From Motacilla alba alba (taxonomy: Eukaryota > Chordata > Aves > Passeriformes > Motacillidae): DNA of 64,000 nt. The notes below the pieces were generated by a model. That model made no database searches, was not told where the DNA came from, and saw nothing but the letters and a program-made list of their open reading frames with translations. The stretch spans positions 19,832,161 through 19,896,160 of the forward strand of contig NC_052046.1 of the NCBI RefSeq assembly GCF_015832195.1, given 5' to 3'. Of the stretch, positions 1-11,240 are shown piece by piece. Position 1 is the stretch's first letter. Each line of letters starts with the position of its first letter. The position numbers and the translations under genes were made by a program.

Positions 1-1048
1 CATATTAAACTGACAAGCAAAAATGAACTGGAGTGTGTTAACTTGAGCTGTTAAATGATGTAGCACTAATTATGTCTACCAAAAACCCAGAAGTACTAAG
101 GCAATTTCCTCTTTTGGTTGAATTGCTGTAATTTGGAGTAGACTGTAAATTGTAGAGAGTGTTTGATTTAGGGGGTGACAAATGCATTTGTCCTGGAATT
201 ATCTAGATGCTATACAATTTGCCGAAAGCATATGTTTGCGTGCTGACACTGTGCATAAGCAGAGAACAACCTCTCTTTTGGCAGAAGAGCCTCACCTAAG
301 CAAATCTTTCTACTAAGGGACCTGAAGAAGAAAAGAAAAAAATCAGTATAAATGGGATAATATTAGTTTTTAATGGCAGTACACAGGAGAAGAATGTATA
401 ATCCTGTATTAAATATAATTATCATAACAGATGAATGCACACTCTAACAGCACAATATGGTTTTCTGTCTATGTAACTGATAAATGCTCTTTTTTTGGGT
501 GGAATCTTTCCAAATACAAAATAACAATTTTATCTGAGATGTTACTGCTTTGGTGGTCAGGAAGGAGGAAAGGGGATAAATCTTATGGATTTGCTTACCT
601 TAGCAGGCTCTACCAGGCCTTGTTATTCAACTCTGCAGCTGAACATGGTCAATTCCATTAACCTCAAGTATCACTAATCCATCATATCATGTGTTCCACT
701 GCACCACTACTGTGGTACTTCTGCAGTAATGAAGAAGCTGCTGGCAAAGCTGAAGTTCTGCTAATTAAACAAAAACACCACCTGCCCCTGAAAATCATCA
801 ATATCAGATACCTATACATACTTTATCTAATATTTTGTGACATAAATTAGTAGTTTTTTCATATACGGGAAAAGTACATGATGAAAAATTGTCTCATGAA
901 GATTTCACAGGTAGGGGTTTGGTTTGGCTCTGTAAGTATCAAAACAACTGCTTTTTCTGGAATTACTATCTGAAAAAGGCAAGTACTATGTAAATTATAT
1001 TGCAGAATATGTGTACTTGGTTTAGGGGGTTTTTTTAGGTCAGATAAT
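1..1048. other. Single-copy AT-rich DNA, no gene seen
   Basis: No recognisable repeat, RNA gene or coding exon. A 76-codon open frame at 431-661 has no recognisable motif and is of chance length. The stretch ends where the C-rich LTR block begins. Confidence 0.6.
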
Positions 1049-1556
1049 GTGGTGTGTCTCCACCCCTGTTGTTATGTGTTCCTGTTTAGTCACTCTCCTG
1101 ATCCCTCCCTGACCCGCTGTCCATCACTCAGCGGCCACTCCCCTTCTTCTGGAAGCTTCTGTCTTAGCCATCAAGTGATTGGTTCAGAGGCCAGAGTCCC
1201 TCCCCCAAGTCAAACCCATTGATCCTTCTCAATGTCATTCCCTTGTCTTTCCATGCCCCCCTGCTTACCCATTGGCCATGGATTCGGCTCCTCCCCAGTT
1301 TCCTCCCTCCTTATAATCCCTTGCACACCCTGTTTCAGGGCTTTGCCTAGTCGGTTTCCGGGGAGCTCAATAAATCTGGACTGTGCCTGCGGATGGAGGC
1401 AACTCTCTTTTTCTCTTGCTGTTGCTGCTGCTTGCCATTCCAACTAGGCACCCTCCAGATCCTGTAAGGTTCAGGAGAGTGCCCCCCCCCCGTTGGTGCT
1501 GGCTTGTGGGAGGCAGGCTGACAGGGGAAGGTCCCCGCCTACCTTGGGAAACCACA
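1049..1556 (+). mobile_element. Solo LTR, ERVK-like (first of a head-to-tail pair)
   Basis: The 508-bp block begins TGTGGT and ends ACCACA, an inverted terminal pair typical of retroviral LTRs. Seen inside in order: a C-rich U3 with CCCATTGG and ATTGG (inverted CCAAT) boxes, a TATA-like TTATAAT at 1311-1317, and a polyadenylation signal AATAAA at 1369-1374. These signals fix the plus orientation. The composition changes sharply from the AT-rich flanks. No clean target-site duplication is visible: AGATAA lies on the left and TGTGTG on the right, where a second LTR starts at once. The family differs from the other LTRs of the window, although the TGTGG terminus and repeated ATTGG boxes are shared. 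Open frames here reflect lack of stops in C-rich DNA and are not genes. The LTR identity is fairly secure; the ERVK class is an inference from architecture. Confidence 0.75.
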
Positions 1557-1956
1557 TGTGTGTAAGTTCTGTCCATCACCCTGTCAATCCCGCTGCCGAT
1601 CACATTTTTCCCAACCCCTTGGTCTGGAAAGTTCTCCCGTTCCCCTTCTCCCATTGGCTCACTGTTCGGAGCCACTCCTTTCCCTTTACCCCATTGGTCC
1701 CTTATATGTCACCCCAACCTGACTCCTCCCTAAACTCCTCCCATACTCCCAGGGCTCATATACCCGAACCCCACCCAGGGTCGGAGCTTCTTGCCACTGC
1801 TCCCCTTCAGGAGAGGTTGTGTCCCTTCTTCCCCTCGCTTCTTTCCTCTAATAAACCTCACTGGACTTGGCAGACAAGGAGTCCTCTCGCATTTATTCAT
1901 TTGGTGAGGCAGCGACGCAGGGCCTGGATGGATGGTTGGCTGTGGGTGTTGCCACA
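1557..1956 (+). mobile_element. Second LTR-like block abutting the first, 3' end uncertain
   Basis: This starts directly after the preceding LTR. It has its own U3-like C-rich sequence with CCCATTGG boxes, a TATA-like CATATAC at 1757-1763, and AATAAA at 1850-1855, so it is a second complete promoter and polyadenylation unit on the same strand. The stretch around 1700-1840 resembles the reverse complement of the LTRs at 17.2 and 28.5 kb (shared phrases such as ATGTCACCCCA and GGAGGTTGTGT or near variants), so it probably belongs to a related family. The 5' part is shorter than in those copies, so it is truncated or interrupted by the first LTR. The 3' end is unclear. It could be at GTTGCCACA (about 1956), further right to about 2060, or at TTCA (1899). 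The last option would be followed by TT and TGG at 1902, as before a primer-binding site. Confidence 0.6.
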
Positions 1957-2444
1957 AGGTAGCCTGGCAGGACTTCTCCAGGAAGAAAGAGCAACCCTGC
2001 ACTGGCTGTGTTGGGGCTAGCCACCAAGAGCCTGCTCCTCTGGCGAGGAGCAGAAGGACACAGCAGCAGTCAGATATATTAGCTGATATAACTTCAACTG
2101 TTCAAGTGTTTCAGCTGGGTTTTTTGTTGTTCCTTTTCTTTCTGTAGTGATGTAGTGACCTTAAGAATTGATATTTTGGGACAAAAGGCAAGTTCCGTGT
2201 TTCACATGAAGTATCATAGTTTGGGTTTTTAATTTCTAACAGATAGCCCGACACTCAATTTGTTTTTCTTCCAAGACTGAATTGTGTGAGTTCCACATGT
2301 ATTCTTGGAGTAGAGTTATATGCATTACAAGTATCTGCTGTGAGCAATGAGAGAAGGATTGCAAAGATACATCTATACATACATGCTGTAGCATACATAT
2401 GTTTGCAACACCATTGTATTACCTGAGAAGGATGAGTCATGTAA
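1957..2444. other. LTR edge or leader remnant, then single-copy DNA
   Basis: The first part, up to about 2070, is GC-richer than the flanks and may still belong to the preceding LTR or its leader. The rest is ordinary AT-rich sequence with no recognised feature. Confidence 0.4.
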
Positions 2445-2823
2445 TCAGAGAAAAAACAAAGGCTCTGGGGAGACTTCTAGCAGTCTTTCTGTACCTAAGG
2501 TGGCCTACAAAAAAATCTGGAAAGAGGCTTTTAATACGGGCAGGCAGTGACAGGACTAGGCAGAGTGGCTTTCAACTAAAAAAGCATAGGCCTGTATTAG
2601 ATATTAGGAATAAATTCTTTACTGCAAGGGTGGTGAGGCACTGGCACAGGTTGCCCAGAGAACCTGTAGATGCCCCATCCCTGGCAGTGTCCAATGGGCC
2701 AGGCTGGATGGGGCTCTCAGCAACCTGGCCTAGAGGGAGATGTCTCTGCCCATGGAAACGGGGTTGGAAATAGATGATCTTTAAAGCCTTGTCCAACCCA
2801 GAACATTCTATGATTCCATGAAA
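2445..2823 (+). mobile_element. CR1 LINE, 5'-truncated 3' end
   Basis: This is the 3' tail of a CR1 non-LTR retrotransposon. The recognisable order is a block around GGCTCTGGGGAGAC, then TTAGATATTAGGAATAAATT, a GGTGAGGCACTGGCACAGGT block, GATGCCCCATCCCTGGCAGT, GATGATCTTTAAAG, and the terminal octamer-type repeat ATTCTATGATTCCATGA ending at about 2822. This terminal microsatellite replaces a poly(A) tail in CR1. Translated in broken frames it gives the ORF2 C-terminal phrase HRLPREPVDAPSL. Severe 5' truncation is usual for CR1. The copy has many substitutions, so it is old and inactive. Confidence 0.93.
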
Positions 2824-5800
2824 GGCAACTTAAATTTCTAATTTTAACATTGCCCTTGCTCCAGGTCTCCTCCAGAGTCTGAGTTACTGCAGGGTCATTC
2901 TTTATTCTTTATAGAATTTTTGACAGAATATACAAAGAACATACAGTTGTTCTTGATAGTAACTTTTTAAATCCTTGGTATATTTACAAATCTCATTTTT
3001 AATCTTTAATTCCTCTCATAAAGGATTTCCCATCTCACTGAGTTGTGTGGCCTATTTGCACACAGTGTGTAAAAACAAACTGAAAACCATGTTAAAGAGA
3101 GCTGAGCTGCTTTCTGTAATGGTGGAAGATGTTTCTACACACAATGAGAATGCATCTCTGAGTTTTTCAAAAGAAAATTTCAGCACTTTTCTCAGGCTGC
3201 TTGCAAATGTCAGTCCTCTGAGCATTAATGAGGCAATAACTAGGTTGAGAACAAAGCTTCTGGTAATTCTGATGATACATTTGAGGTGAATACAAGGGGC
3301 TGTCTTGGGTGGAAGTAGGAGATAGGGTTCTCTGGGGAAAATATTTGTGTCAGAGAAAACATTAGGTGATGTGAACAAAGCTTTTTACCACCTGCATGTG
3401 CTTTTGAAAAATGTGCTTAAAAACAATAACCTGAAAGTAGAAGGTAGCATCCCACAGAATACATTCAGGAGTCTCTGCACTAGTCAGGAGGAACCTATTT
3501 TGTGCAGCCTTGTTGATAAACCCTGGATGAAGGCTGGATACCTGTTAAGTCTACAGCTGTCACAGATCAAAGAGATGGTGTTTATTAGGCAAAGCTAACT
3601 TTTGACCAAGATGTCAGGTGTTTTGTTCCCCTGTCACTCGATGCACTCAGGAGTTCATGACAACTGCGGAGAAGAAAAGGTTGTGGCAAAGGACAGTGAG
3701 TTGATTTTCATTTTTGGAGACTCATGACTCAGAATCCTGGGACTACATGTGTGTATTTGTACAGCTTAAGTGCCAAACATAGTATGTCAGAAATGAGTTC
3801 TTCTTTGCATAGTATTTTTTCCATCATAAGTTTAACAGTGTTAAAACAAAAGTTGTCTTAGTTTACTTGATTTTTGGCTATGACTTACCTGGCCAGCGTT
3901 TTCAATCATGTGGGTAGTTTCCATGTATGCAATTACCTGTGAAGTCACAAAGAGGCACAAAGAGTGAGGTGAGCCTGTAGAGTAGATATGCATACATCAG
4001 AATTGGTCATTTTAGGTCCCTAGAAAGGGACAGTTTTAAATAATTCAAATAAATCTGATGCAAAGGTGATAGTTTCTCTTCATTAGCACAAATGTGTTTT
4101 GAGCTGACCTAAGGTTCTTTCATGCAGAAATTTCCTGGGGCCAGCATCACTGAAACCTGTGAAAACCTTAAGGCATTCACCTCACACTGATGAAATGTAT
4201 TTGATTGCTGAGCCAAACATGAAACTTAACCCCCACCCCCTCCCCCAGTACCTGTTAGCATAGAGAGATTTCTGGAGCAACTTTACTATACTTTGGCTGC
4301 TTCACATTCTTTTCTTTTTCTCTCCTCTTTCCTTTGCCTTGAATGGTCTTTGCAAGGCATTGTACTGTAAAAATGAGAAAAATAATCTGTATACTGATTG
4401 CAGATCTAATGGCATGAAGGGTTTCAGGGGTTTCAAAAAGGGTTTTAATCTTCTTCAGTGAACAAAAGCTGATCTTCATATGTAGTAACTGGGAGGCTTT
4501 TTTTGTAGGCTTTTGGTGAGAATATGAGCATTAGGGAAGTGTTACAGAAGACTCTGTTCTGATGATAAAGCTGAATACAAAGTATTCATGAAGATACAAA
4601 GATGATGCGGTGTTTTGCTGGGAATGCTGGAGTTTAACTGTGCTTATGAACAAAGACAAGACAGAATGTGCTTTTTAAAAGCAAAAAAATAGATATCATT
4701 TTAAAATTGCACTTGAGATGGTGGAATTTGCCAGCAGTTATTTGGGCCAGTATATTAATATAAATCTTAAAAAATTGTGAAAAAAGACAGTTTTTTGAGA
4801 TTTGGGAGTTCAGCTCCTGTGGTGCTCCAGTACCTGTTCATAGAATGATTCTTCTCAAGGGTCAATCCTTTAAAAAACTTTGTAAATACTTAGGTCTTCT
4901 TACCACTTGCAGCTTTTCTAATAATAATTACAGTGTCTGCTTGTGCATATGTTGAGTGGGATGTTCATAGCTGTTCCTCAATTACCTATTATGAATACTC
5001 CTATCTTTATACTATTACATTTATTTACTGGAGGAAGTTCTGAAAGTTTCTAAACCATTTTCCGTGCCTTTGCTTTGTTCTGAATGTTTTAATGTTATGC
5101 AGGTAAGAACAGGAGGCACAGAGCCTTAATAAATTGGGTCTTAGTCCTATTTTGGTCATCAAACCTCAGGAAAGTCCTATTCATCATCTGCAGTGTCTAG
5201 GAAATGGCATTAATGACTGCACAGTTTAAATCGTGTTCTGAGATTAATTTAGTTACTGCTGATGGTGCTGTTTTAAAATAGCCTCCTTTTGACTAAAGGA
5301 TTTCAGGGATCACTAAATTTCAAAAGGTAATACCAGGTCTGAAGAAACCAGAATTTTCTTTGTTGTTGTTGAACTTTATGTTCACATTCAGCAAAAATTG
5401 AGCTGGGCTGATGAAACAGTAAAAGATAAATACAGGTAAAAGAAGTTATGATGCAGTTCTGTATTCTATCTGTAGGGCAGGGTTTCTGAAGGGAGAAAGA
5501 GGATATTAAAATGGAGATAAAAATTACATAAATCCTATTGGTCTAGGTAACATGGAATAGGAGAAAGGAGAAATTTTTAAGTTGCGTCTGAGTAAAGCGA
5601 GGGGAAAAAAAGAATTTTTGTTATAGCAATTTGCATTGGGATTTGGGTCCTGTTTTTCCAGACAGTATGGTTGTCTCAAATTTAAATAATCATCCAAACT
5701 TTTTGTTCTGTGTCTGGGTTCATTTCCTAAACTACTTACAGCTCACTGAGTAAAACCTTATGCTTTTTTGAAATATGGAAGCTGAGTCATGAACATTTAT

Positions 5801-8800
5801 TTCTGTGACACACCAGTTTAGGTCAGCAGGACTCAAGATTTAGCACCAAAACTTTCCAAGGAAGCCACTAAGTATGCACAAGTGTTGTTTCTCCTCATTT
5901 TTTCCTAAAATAGAAGTTACTCTCCTAGGATGTGGGGAAACATTCATGGTTACTTCTTCACTCTGTAATGCTTTTGCCTGGATAAAATTTTATTCTCTTA
6001 AAATGCCTTCACATACCGAACAATGCCTTGAAGGTTAAAGCTGAAGAAATTGTTTTCATGCTCCCTAGAGCCAGAGCAAGAAGCATTTTAGTTGGTTATG
6101 TAAAGAGAAACATATGTACATTTCTCTCTCTCTCTCAAATTGTCTTGATTTTAAAAACAGTGTTCTATGGGTCAGAGGTATATCAAAAACTAATTGCAGA
6201 AATTGAATGCTTTTCTAGTATCTAGTTTATTTGAAGACACAACATGATATGGGAGGAATGTTAGGAACAAGAATTCTACAGGCCAGTAGTGAGTTCTCTG
6301 TTTTCTGCTGCATTCATTTGTGCTGCTGAGATCAAGTTGTATTTTGTCAAATCCACTTAGTTTGCAGCTGGCCAGGAATGGGTAGGTGTGAGACTGCCAA
6401 ATTAAATGTAGATGTTGCAGAAACTAGCACTGCAGATGGTACACCTCCTTATGAACACTTTTGCTTCTTTATGTTGAAGAAGGGGTTGTGCACAGAGGTA
6501 GAAAGTGTGAAGGCGACAATGCAGTTGTCTAGGAAACAGACTGTAAAGCTAGAAAGCAGGGAAAAAGTGTCAGGCTGGTCCTGTCATACTATCTGAGCCT
6601 CCATACTGCCACCCTGGTTTAGCTGAAAGCTCATTTAATTGGTCTGTGGTTTTTTGTTGGGTTTTTTTTGCAAGTGACTTTGCTCCTACATCGCTGCTGG
6701 TACAAGGGAGGGAGCAGGAGGGGCTCTGGGGTAGGACAGAACTCATCTGTGGGTTTGTTGTCCCTGTGCTTTTAATATCCCTTATTTTCCTCTGTCCTTT
6801 AGCATGGCTTAAGGAACACTCACTCCCAAGCTGTGGAGGGTTTCCTGCTCCTGCTGAGATAGCTGATATCCCAGACTGACTTCCCTTCTCCCAGGTGCTG
6901 TGTTGGTGTCCATGGAGCAGTGAAGACTGATGGCTTTGGTGCCAGGGGGAGCTGCCAGAGCAGCTGGCTCAGAAGTGAATGAGGGCAACTTTGGCTTTCT
7001 GATGGGTGGCTGGGATCTGCACAGCAGCTTCCTCTGGCACTGAAACCGTATCTGTGAGGCAGTACTTGTCCAAAAATAGACTGAACAGGACTTTTCCTGC
7101 CTTACTATTACCAGACACAGTTTTGCTATCACCCTGAGTTAGTTGGGAGGCCACTATGCTGGGTACATAGAGACAAAAAAATACTGCTTGCAGCTACTAT
7201 TCCTGTTCACTTCTAAAAGGCAATTCCTCTTTTAGGGCTGAAATTGTCTCTGTTCCTATATCCAAAAATAATAGTTTGCTCTCCCTGTCCCCACTTTTGC
7301 TTCCAAATACCATCAGAAGAGTTGTCTGTTGCAAAGAATGGTTTGTCTTCCGCACACCTGACTATTGACACATCTGAAATTCGTGTTCTACTTGAAGAAT
7401 TTAGGTGCAACAAAATTTGACTTCTGTTTCACAAAAGAGCCCCCTAGAGAATACCAGCTTTCATTCCTTCCTATCATTGCTTTTGTAGAGAGGTAACAAG
7501 CAATTCTTGTTCGAGACAAACACTTGTGGTTGTTGATGTGAAATTTAATGTGTTTCAGGTGCAATGAGTAACACGTATTCAGCTGTTTGTGGGCTCATTG
7601 AGCCTCTGTTTCAACTCACAGAGTGGTGGTTCTTCATTGTACCCCCAGGTACCAGTTCTAACTCTCTCTCAAAAGTGAAGCATCTGCATTCTTTAAGCAT
7701 TTCAAGAATTATGTTGACTTTACAGAAGACTCTTTTGAAATGCACAATTAAGCTTAGAATTTTGTCTTCTGTTTTGTCTGAGAATTGAATTTTGTTCCTA
7801 TGAGGACTGGCTCAGATCAAAGCTAGAAATCTCCCACCTGGGAATTATTAATATTGTGATACCTGCCTTAACAGCCTGTACATTCAGTTTAGTTTTTCTG
7901 AAAACTGAATAACAGATTTGTTAGGTATTTTAGGTTGCTAGGCTCCTTAATTTTGAAGGTACATTTTGTCTGACGTAACTGACCATCTCATTTTTTTCTA
8001 TCATTTATACGCAGGGTTAGTTATTTATAAATGAAAATAAAATTAAATAGATAAACACAGATCTGAACAACTTACAGAAAGGAGTGTCTGTACACCTTAT
8101 CTTTTTTTTTTTCAAATTACTAGTTTAAAGGTCAGAAAGCATCATCATGGAACAAGTCAAGTTCACTCAAAAGAACTTTGATTTTTTTTTTTTGTTCAGC
8201 TCAAAATGTAAACAATAGTAATCATTTTAAAAAAATGAAAATGTTCTGAGTCAATCACCTGTGCTTTCCTTACCATTTTTCTGATAAACTGAGATTATGA
8301 TTATAAGAGAAAGCAGATAGCTCTTTGCAGATAAAGTACAAATAGTTTTCACTGTTCCAAGTCATTTCTCCTCAGTATGCTTCTGACCTCAAAGGTGAAG
8401 AGAAAACCTGAACAATAAAAGTAGTGAGAGGTAATGGTACAAAGTGCTAGCAAGGATATTGAGTTTTCAGGGGAATTAGCTAGAATGAGGGAATAGGGCA
8501 TTATAGCTCTAATCTCTGTGATCGTGGACTTTTGGCTGCTGTTGCTTTGCTACCAGACTCTGAATGAGATACTTGGTTCAGAGGTCTGGCATTTCTTGAG
8601 CCTTCTCTGCTCACAAACATGTTCTTCACTTATCTGTCTCAGCAGGATGAGTAAGTGTGTATTAAATTGCCAACTACCAGCACTGTTGTTGGATTACCCA
8701 TTAGTGGTAATTCTGGGCTGTGGTTGAAGAACCAGTATGATTGAAAGGTATGTCTGCAGTAATATTTGGTTTTTATCCAGCTATGAACATCAAATCTTAA

Positions 8801-9084
8801 GTTTGCGTACTCATTTTTCAGATATGCTCATGAGTATGCATTTTGCTTTATGATGATTAGTTTTCAATTGTGAGAACTAGTTTAAATTTAATTAAACATT
8901 ATTTAATCACATCAATCTCTAACTTCTTGCAAGTGCTAACTGGAAACAATTTATCATTTGACCTTCTTTTACTGGCAAGATAAGATATATTTACAATGTT
9001 GTTTGTGTCCATGCATGTACATACAGGTTTCTCAGATTTCTCCGAATTTTTTCACTTTTAGCCAAGGTTGATTTCATACTGATG
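2824..9084. other. Single-copy AT-rich DNA, no gene recognised
   Basis: About 6.3 kb with no recognised repeat of any length. The short C-rich run near 4229-4246 and T-runs near 8102 and 8170 are simple sequence. Open frames of up to 108 codons (for example 2975-3289 and its antisense 3052-3378) show no recognisable domain and are not called genes. No tRNA-like fold was noticed. I cannot exclude short spliced exons or conserved non-coding elements, which need an alignment to detect. Confidence 0.5.
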
Positions 9085-9938
9085 ATACAAACTGGGGCTG
9101 ATACACCTGAAGGCTCTGCTGCCTTTGGGTTGGACCTCGATGGGCTGGAGAGTTGGACAGAGAGAACCCTAATGAGGCTCAACAAGGGCAAGTGCAGGGT
9201 CCTGCACCTGGGGAGGAATAACCCCAAGTCCCAGCACAGGCTGGGGCTGCCCCACTAAAGAGCAGCTCTGTGGAGAAGGACCTGGGAGTCTTGGTGCATC
9301 AGAAGGTGTCAATGAGCCAGCAGTGTGCCCTTGTGGCCAAGAGGCCCAGTGGGATCCTGGGCTGCATTGGGAAGAGGGTGGCCAGCAGGTCAAGGGAGCT
9401 GATTCTCCCCCTCTACTGGGCCCTGGACACATCTGGAGTGCTGTGTCCAGTTCTGGGCTCCTCAGTACCAGAGAGACAAGGAGCTCCTGGAGAGCAAAGG
9501 GTCATTAAGATGATGAGGGGTCTGGAGCATCTCTCTTAACGAGGGGAGACTGAGAGAGCTGGGCCTGTGTAGTGTAGAGAAGAGAAAACTGAGAGGGAAT
9601 CTCATCAATGCATATAAATATCTGAAAGGTGGGTGCCAAGAGCATGGTGCCAGACTTCTCAGTGGTGCCCAGATACTGGATGAGGACAAATAGTCATAAA
9701 CTAAAACACAAGAAGTTCCACCTCAACACAGGGAAGAACCTCTCTATGTTGAGAGTGGCAGAGAGCTGGGGCAGGCTGCCCAAGGAGGTCATGGTGTCTC
9801 CCTCTCTTGAGACATTCAAAACCCAGCTGGACATGTTCCTGTGTCATCTGCTGTAGGTGACCCTGCCTTGGCAGTGGTTTGGACAAGATGATCTCCAGAG
9901 ATCTGTTTCAACCCCAAACATTCTGTGATTCTGTGATT
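9085..9938 (+). mobile_element. CR1 LINE with decayed ORF2 C-terminal region
   Basis: An 854-bp CR1 copy in plus orientation, truncated at the 5' end. It covers the end of ORF2 and the short 3' UTR. Two remnant open frames carry the family signature: at 9270-9539 (EKDLGVLVHQK near residue 2, SQQCALVAK, GLEHLS at the end) and at 9629-9856 (HKLKHKKFHLNTGKN, then SPSLETFKTQLD). They lie in different frames separated by stops and indels, so the reading frame is broken. The element ends CATTCTGTGATTCTGTGATT, the CR1 3' microsatellite. The missing 5' part includes the endonuclease and most of the reverse transcriptase. It is inactive. The left limit is approximate: similarity becomes clear from CTGATACACCTGAAGG at about 9097. 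Confidence 0.95.
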
Positions 9939-10447
9939 CATCATGGCTGAAGGGAATGACTGCATGTTTTCAAAGGGTCACTTGGGCTTAATTTGGAGGG
10001 AAAGAATTGTTCACAAGTTTGTGATGAGGTTTTATTTCCTATTACCCTCTATAAAAGTGTCATGGCTCTGCTTCCTTGACATGATGCCTTTCTCTCCATT
10101 AATGAACTTGAAGTGTAAAAAGCTGACTTCTTAGTCTGTGCTTTTAATAGTGTTCCTAAATTAGGAGTTCACCCTGCACATCACTGAGCAGCTTTACTAG
10201 GGACCTTGCCTTATGATGAGGAATTCATTTTCCCAGGCCATTCTTCTGTGTGTTGTGGGTATAAGTACTGAGATATGTGTCACTAGGCAGCCCTTACTGG
10301 CATAATTTCATTTGCATTAGCAGGGTTGACTGAATGTTTAACACTGCAAAACACAAATACAAATAAGACTTGATGCAAGTGAACTAAAGTAATTAATTAG
10401 GCTGAGTGGATGTTATGGTAGAATATTAGGTAAACATAGTTCAATAA
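9939..10447. other. Single-copy DNA, nothing recognised
   Basis: AT-rich sequence between the CR1 tail and a T/G-rich tract. No feature could be supported. Confidence 0.5.
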
Positions 10448-10612
10448 TTTTTTGTTTGGGTTTTTTTTTTTGGTTGATTGGTTAGTTTTTTAATTTTGTC
10501 TTTGCTCTTTTTTTTGTTGATTTGTTTTGGGGTTTTTTTGAGGTTTTTTGTTTTTGTTGTGTGTCTGTTTGGGGATTTTTTGTCCTTTTTGTAGTTTTTT
10601 AAAATTATTATT
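10448..10612. repeat. T/G-rich, C-poor low-complexity tract
   Basis: About 165 bp made almost only of T and G on the plus strand (runs of TTTTG, GGTTTTTTT and GGTTGATTGGTTAG), with very few C. Seen as its complement it is the same A/C-rich class as the tracts at 14.7, 22.4 and 34.7 kb. No fixed repeat unit is visible. Confidence 0.8.
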
Positions 10613-11105
10613 TGTAACTATACAATCAATTTTGCTTAGATAGGAAAAGCTTGTAACTTAAGAGAAAAAAAAAAGGTACCTGAGAGGTAGTCCACATTGT
10701 ATAGATAAGGAAATAAATCTGTCTTGACAACCATCAGTAGTTCTTCAGCTGTGGTGAAGACAAAGTTGTTTAAAAGTTCTCTCCCCGCTTACTAAAACAG
10801 TTGCTGGATAATGCTGTCCTAATTCTGAGATTTTAGTGGGAAACGTCATTATGATCCAGCTTTACTTGGAGAGTTTTGTCCAAGGATTGATCCAACACTG
10901 TTAATTTCCTGCTTTAAGGCAGGACCCAGCTTAGACTTTGCTCTGTTGGGAAAGAGGATTGAAAAAAGGGAGGAGATGTTGGTCGGGAAAAGGTGGCATT
11001 GGGAACTAAGCCACTGTCTTGACAGAAGGTAGGGAGAGATGGAAGGATGGAGAGCCTGTAGCCAGAGAGGATGGTATTACCTCCACTCTGGCTGCTGCTA
11101 TTCTT
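10613..11105. other. Single-copy DNA, nothing recognised
   Basis: Ordinary sequence leading to a small CR1 tail. No gene, repeat or RNA recognised. Confidence 0.5.
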
Positions 11106-11240
11106 GAATCATAGAATAGAATCATTTGGAAAAGATTTCTGAGATCAACAAGTCAAATCACTAATGCAGCCCTCTAACCATATTGCCCTCTAAACCATGT
11201 GCCCTAAGTGACACATCTACACATATTTTAAAAACCCCAA
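11106..11240 (-). mobile_element. CR1 LINE 3' end fragment
   Basis: On the plus strand it starts GAATCATAGAATAGAATCAT, the reverse complement of the CR1 terminal microsatellite. It continues with the family pattern: a TTGGAAAAGATTTCTGAGAT block, AGATCAACAAGTC, TAAACCATGTGCCCTAAGTG, and ACATCTACACAT. Only about 135 bp of the 3' UTR side is kept. Many substitutions show that it is old. Confidence 0.85.

Noticed and set aside
1493..2020. 175-codon open frame as a gene
   Set aside because: It lies across two C-rich LTR blocks with TATA-like and AATAAA signals and has no protein domain.
2975..3378. Overlapping sense (104 codons) and antisense (108 codons) frames
   Set aside because: Both have ordinary AT-rich composition and no motif. 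The lengths are compatible with chance at this locus.
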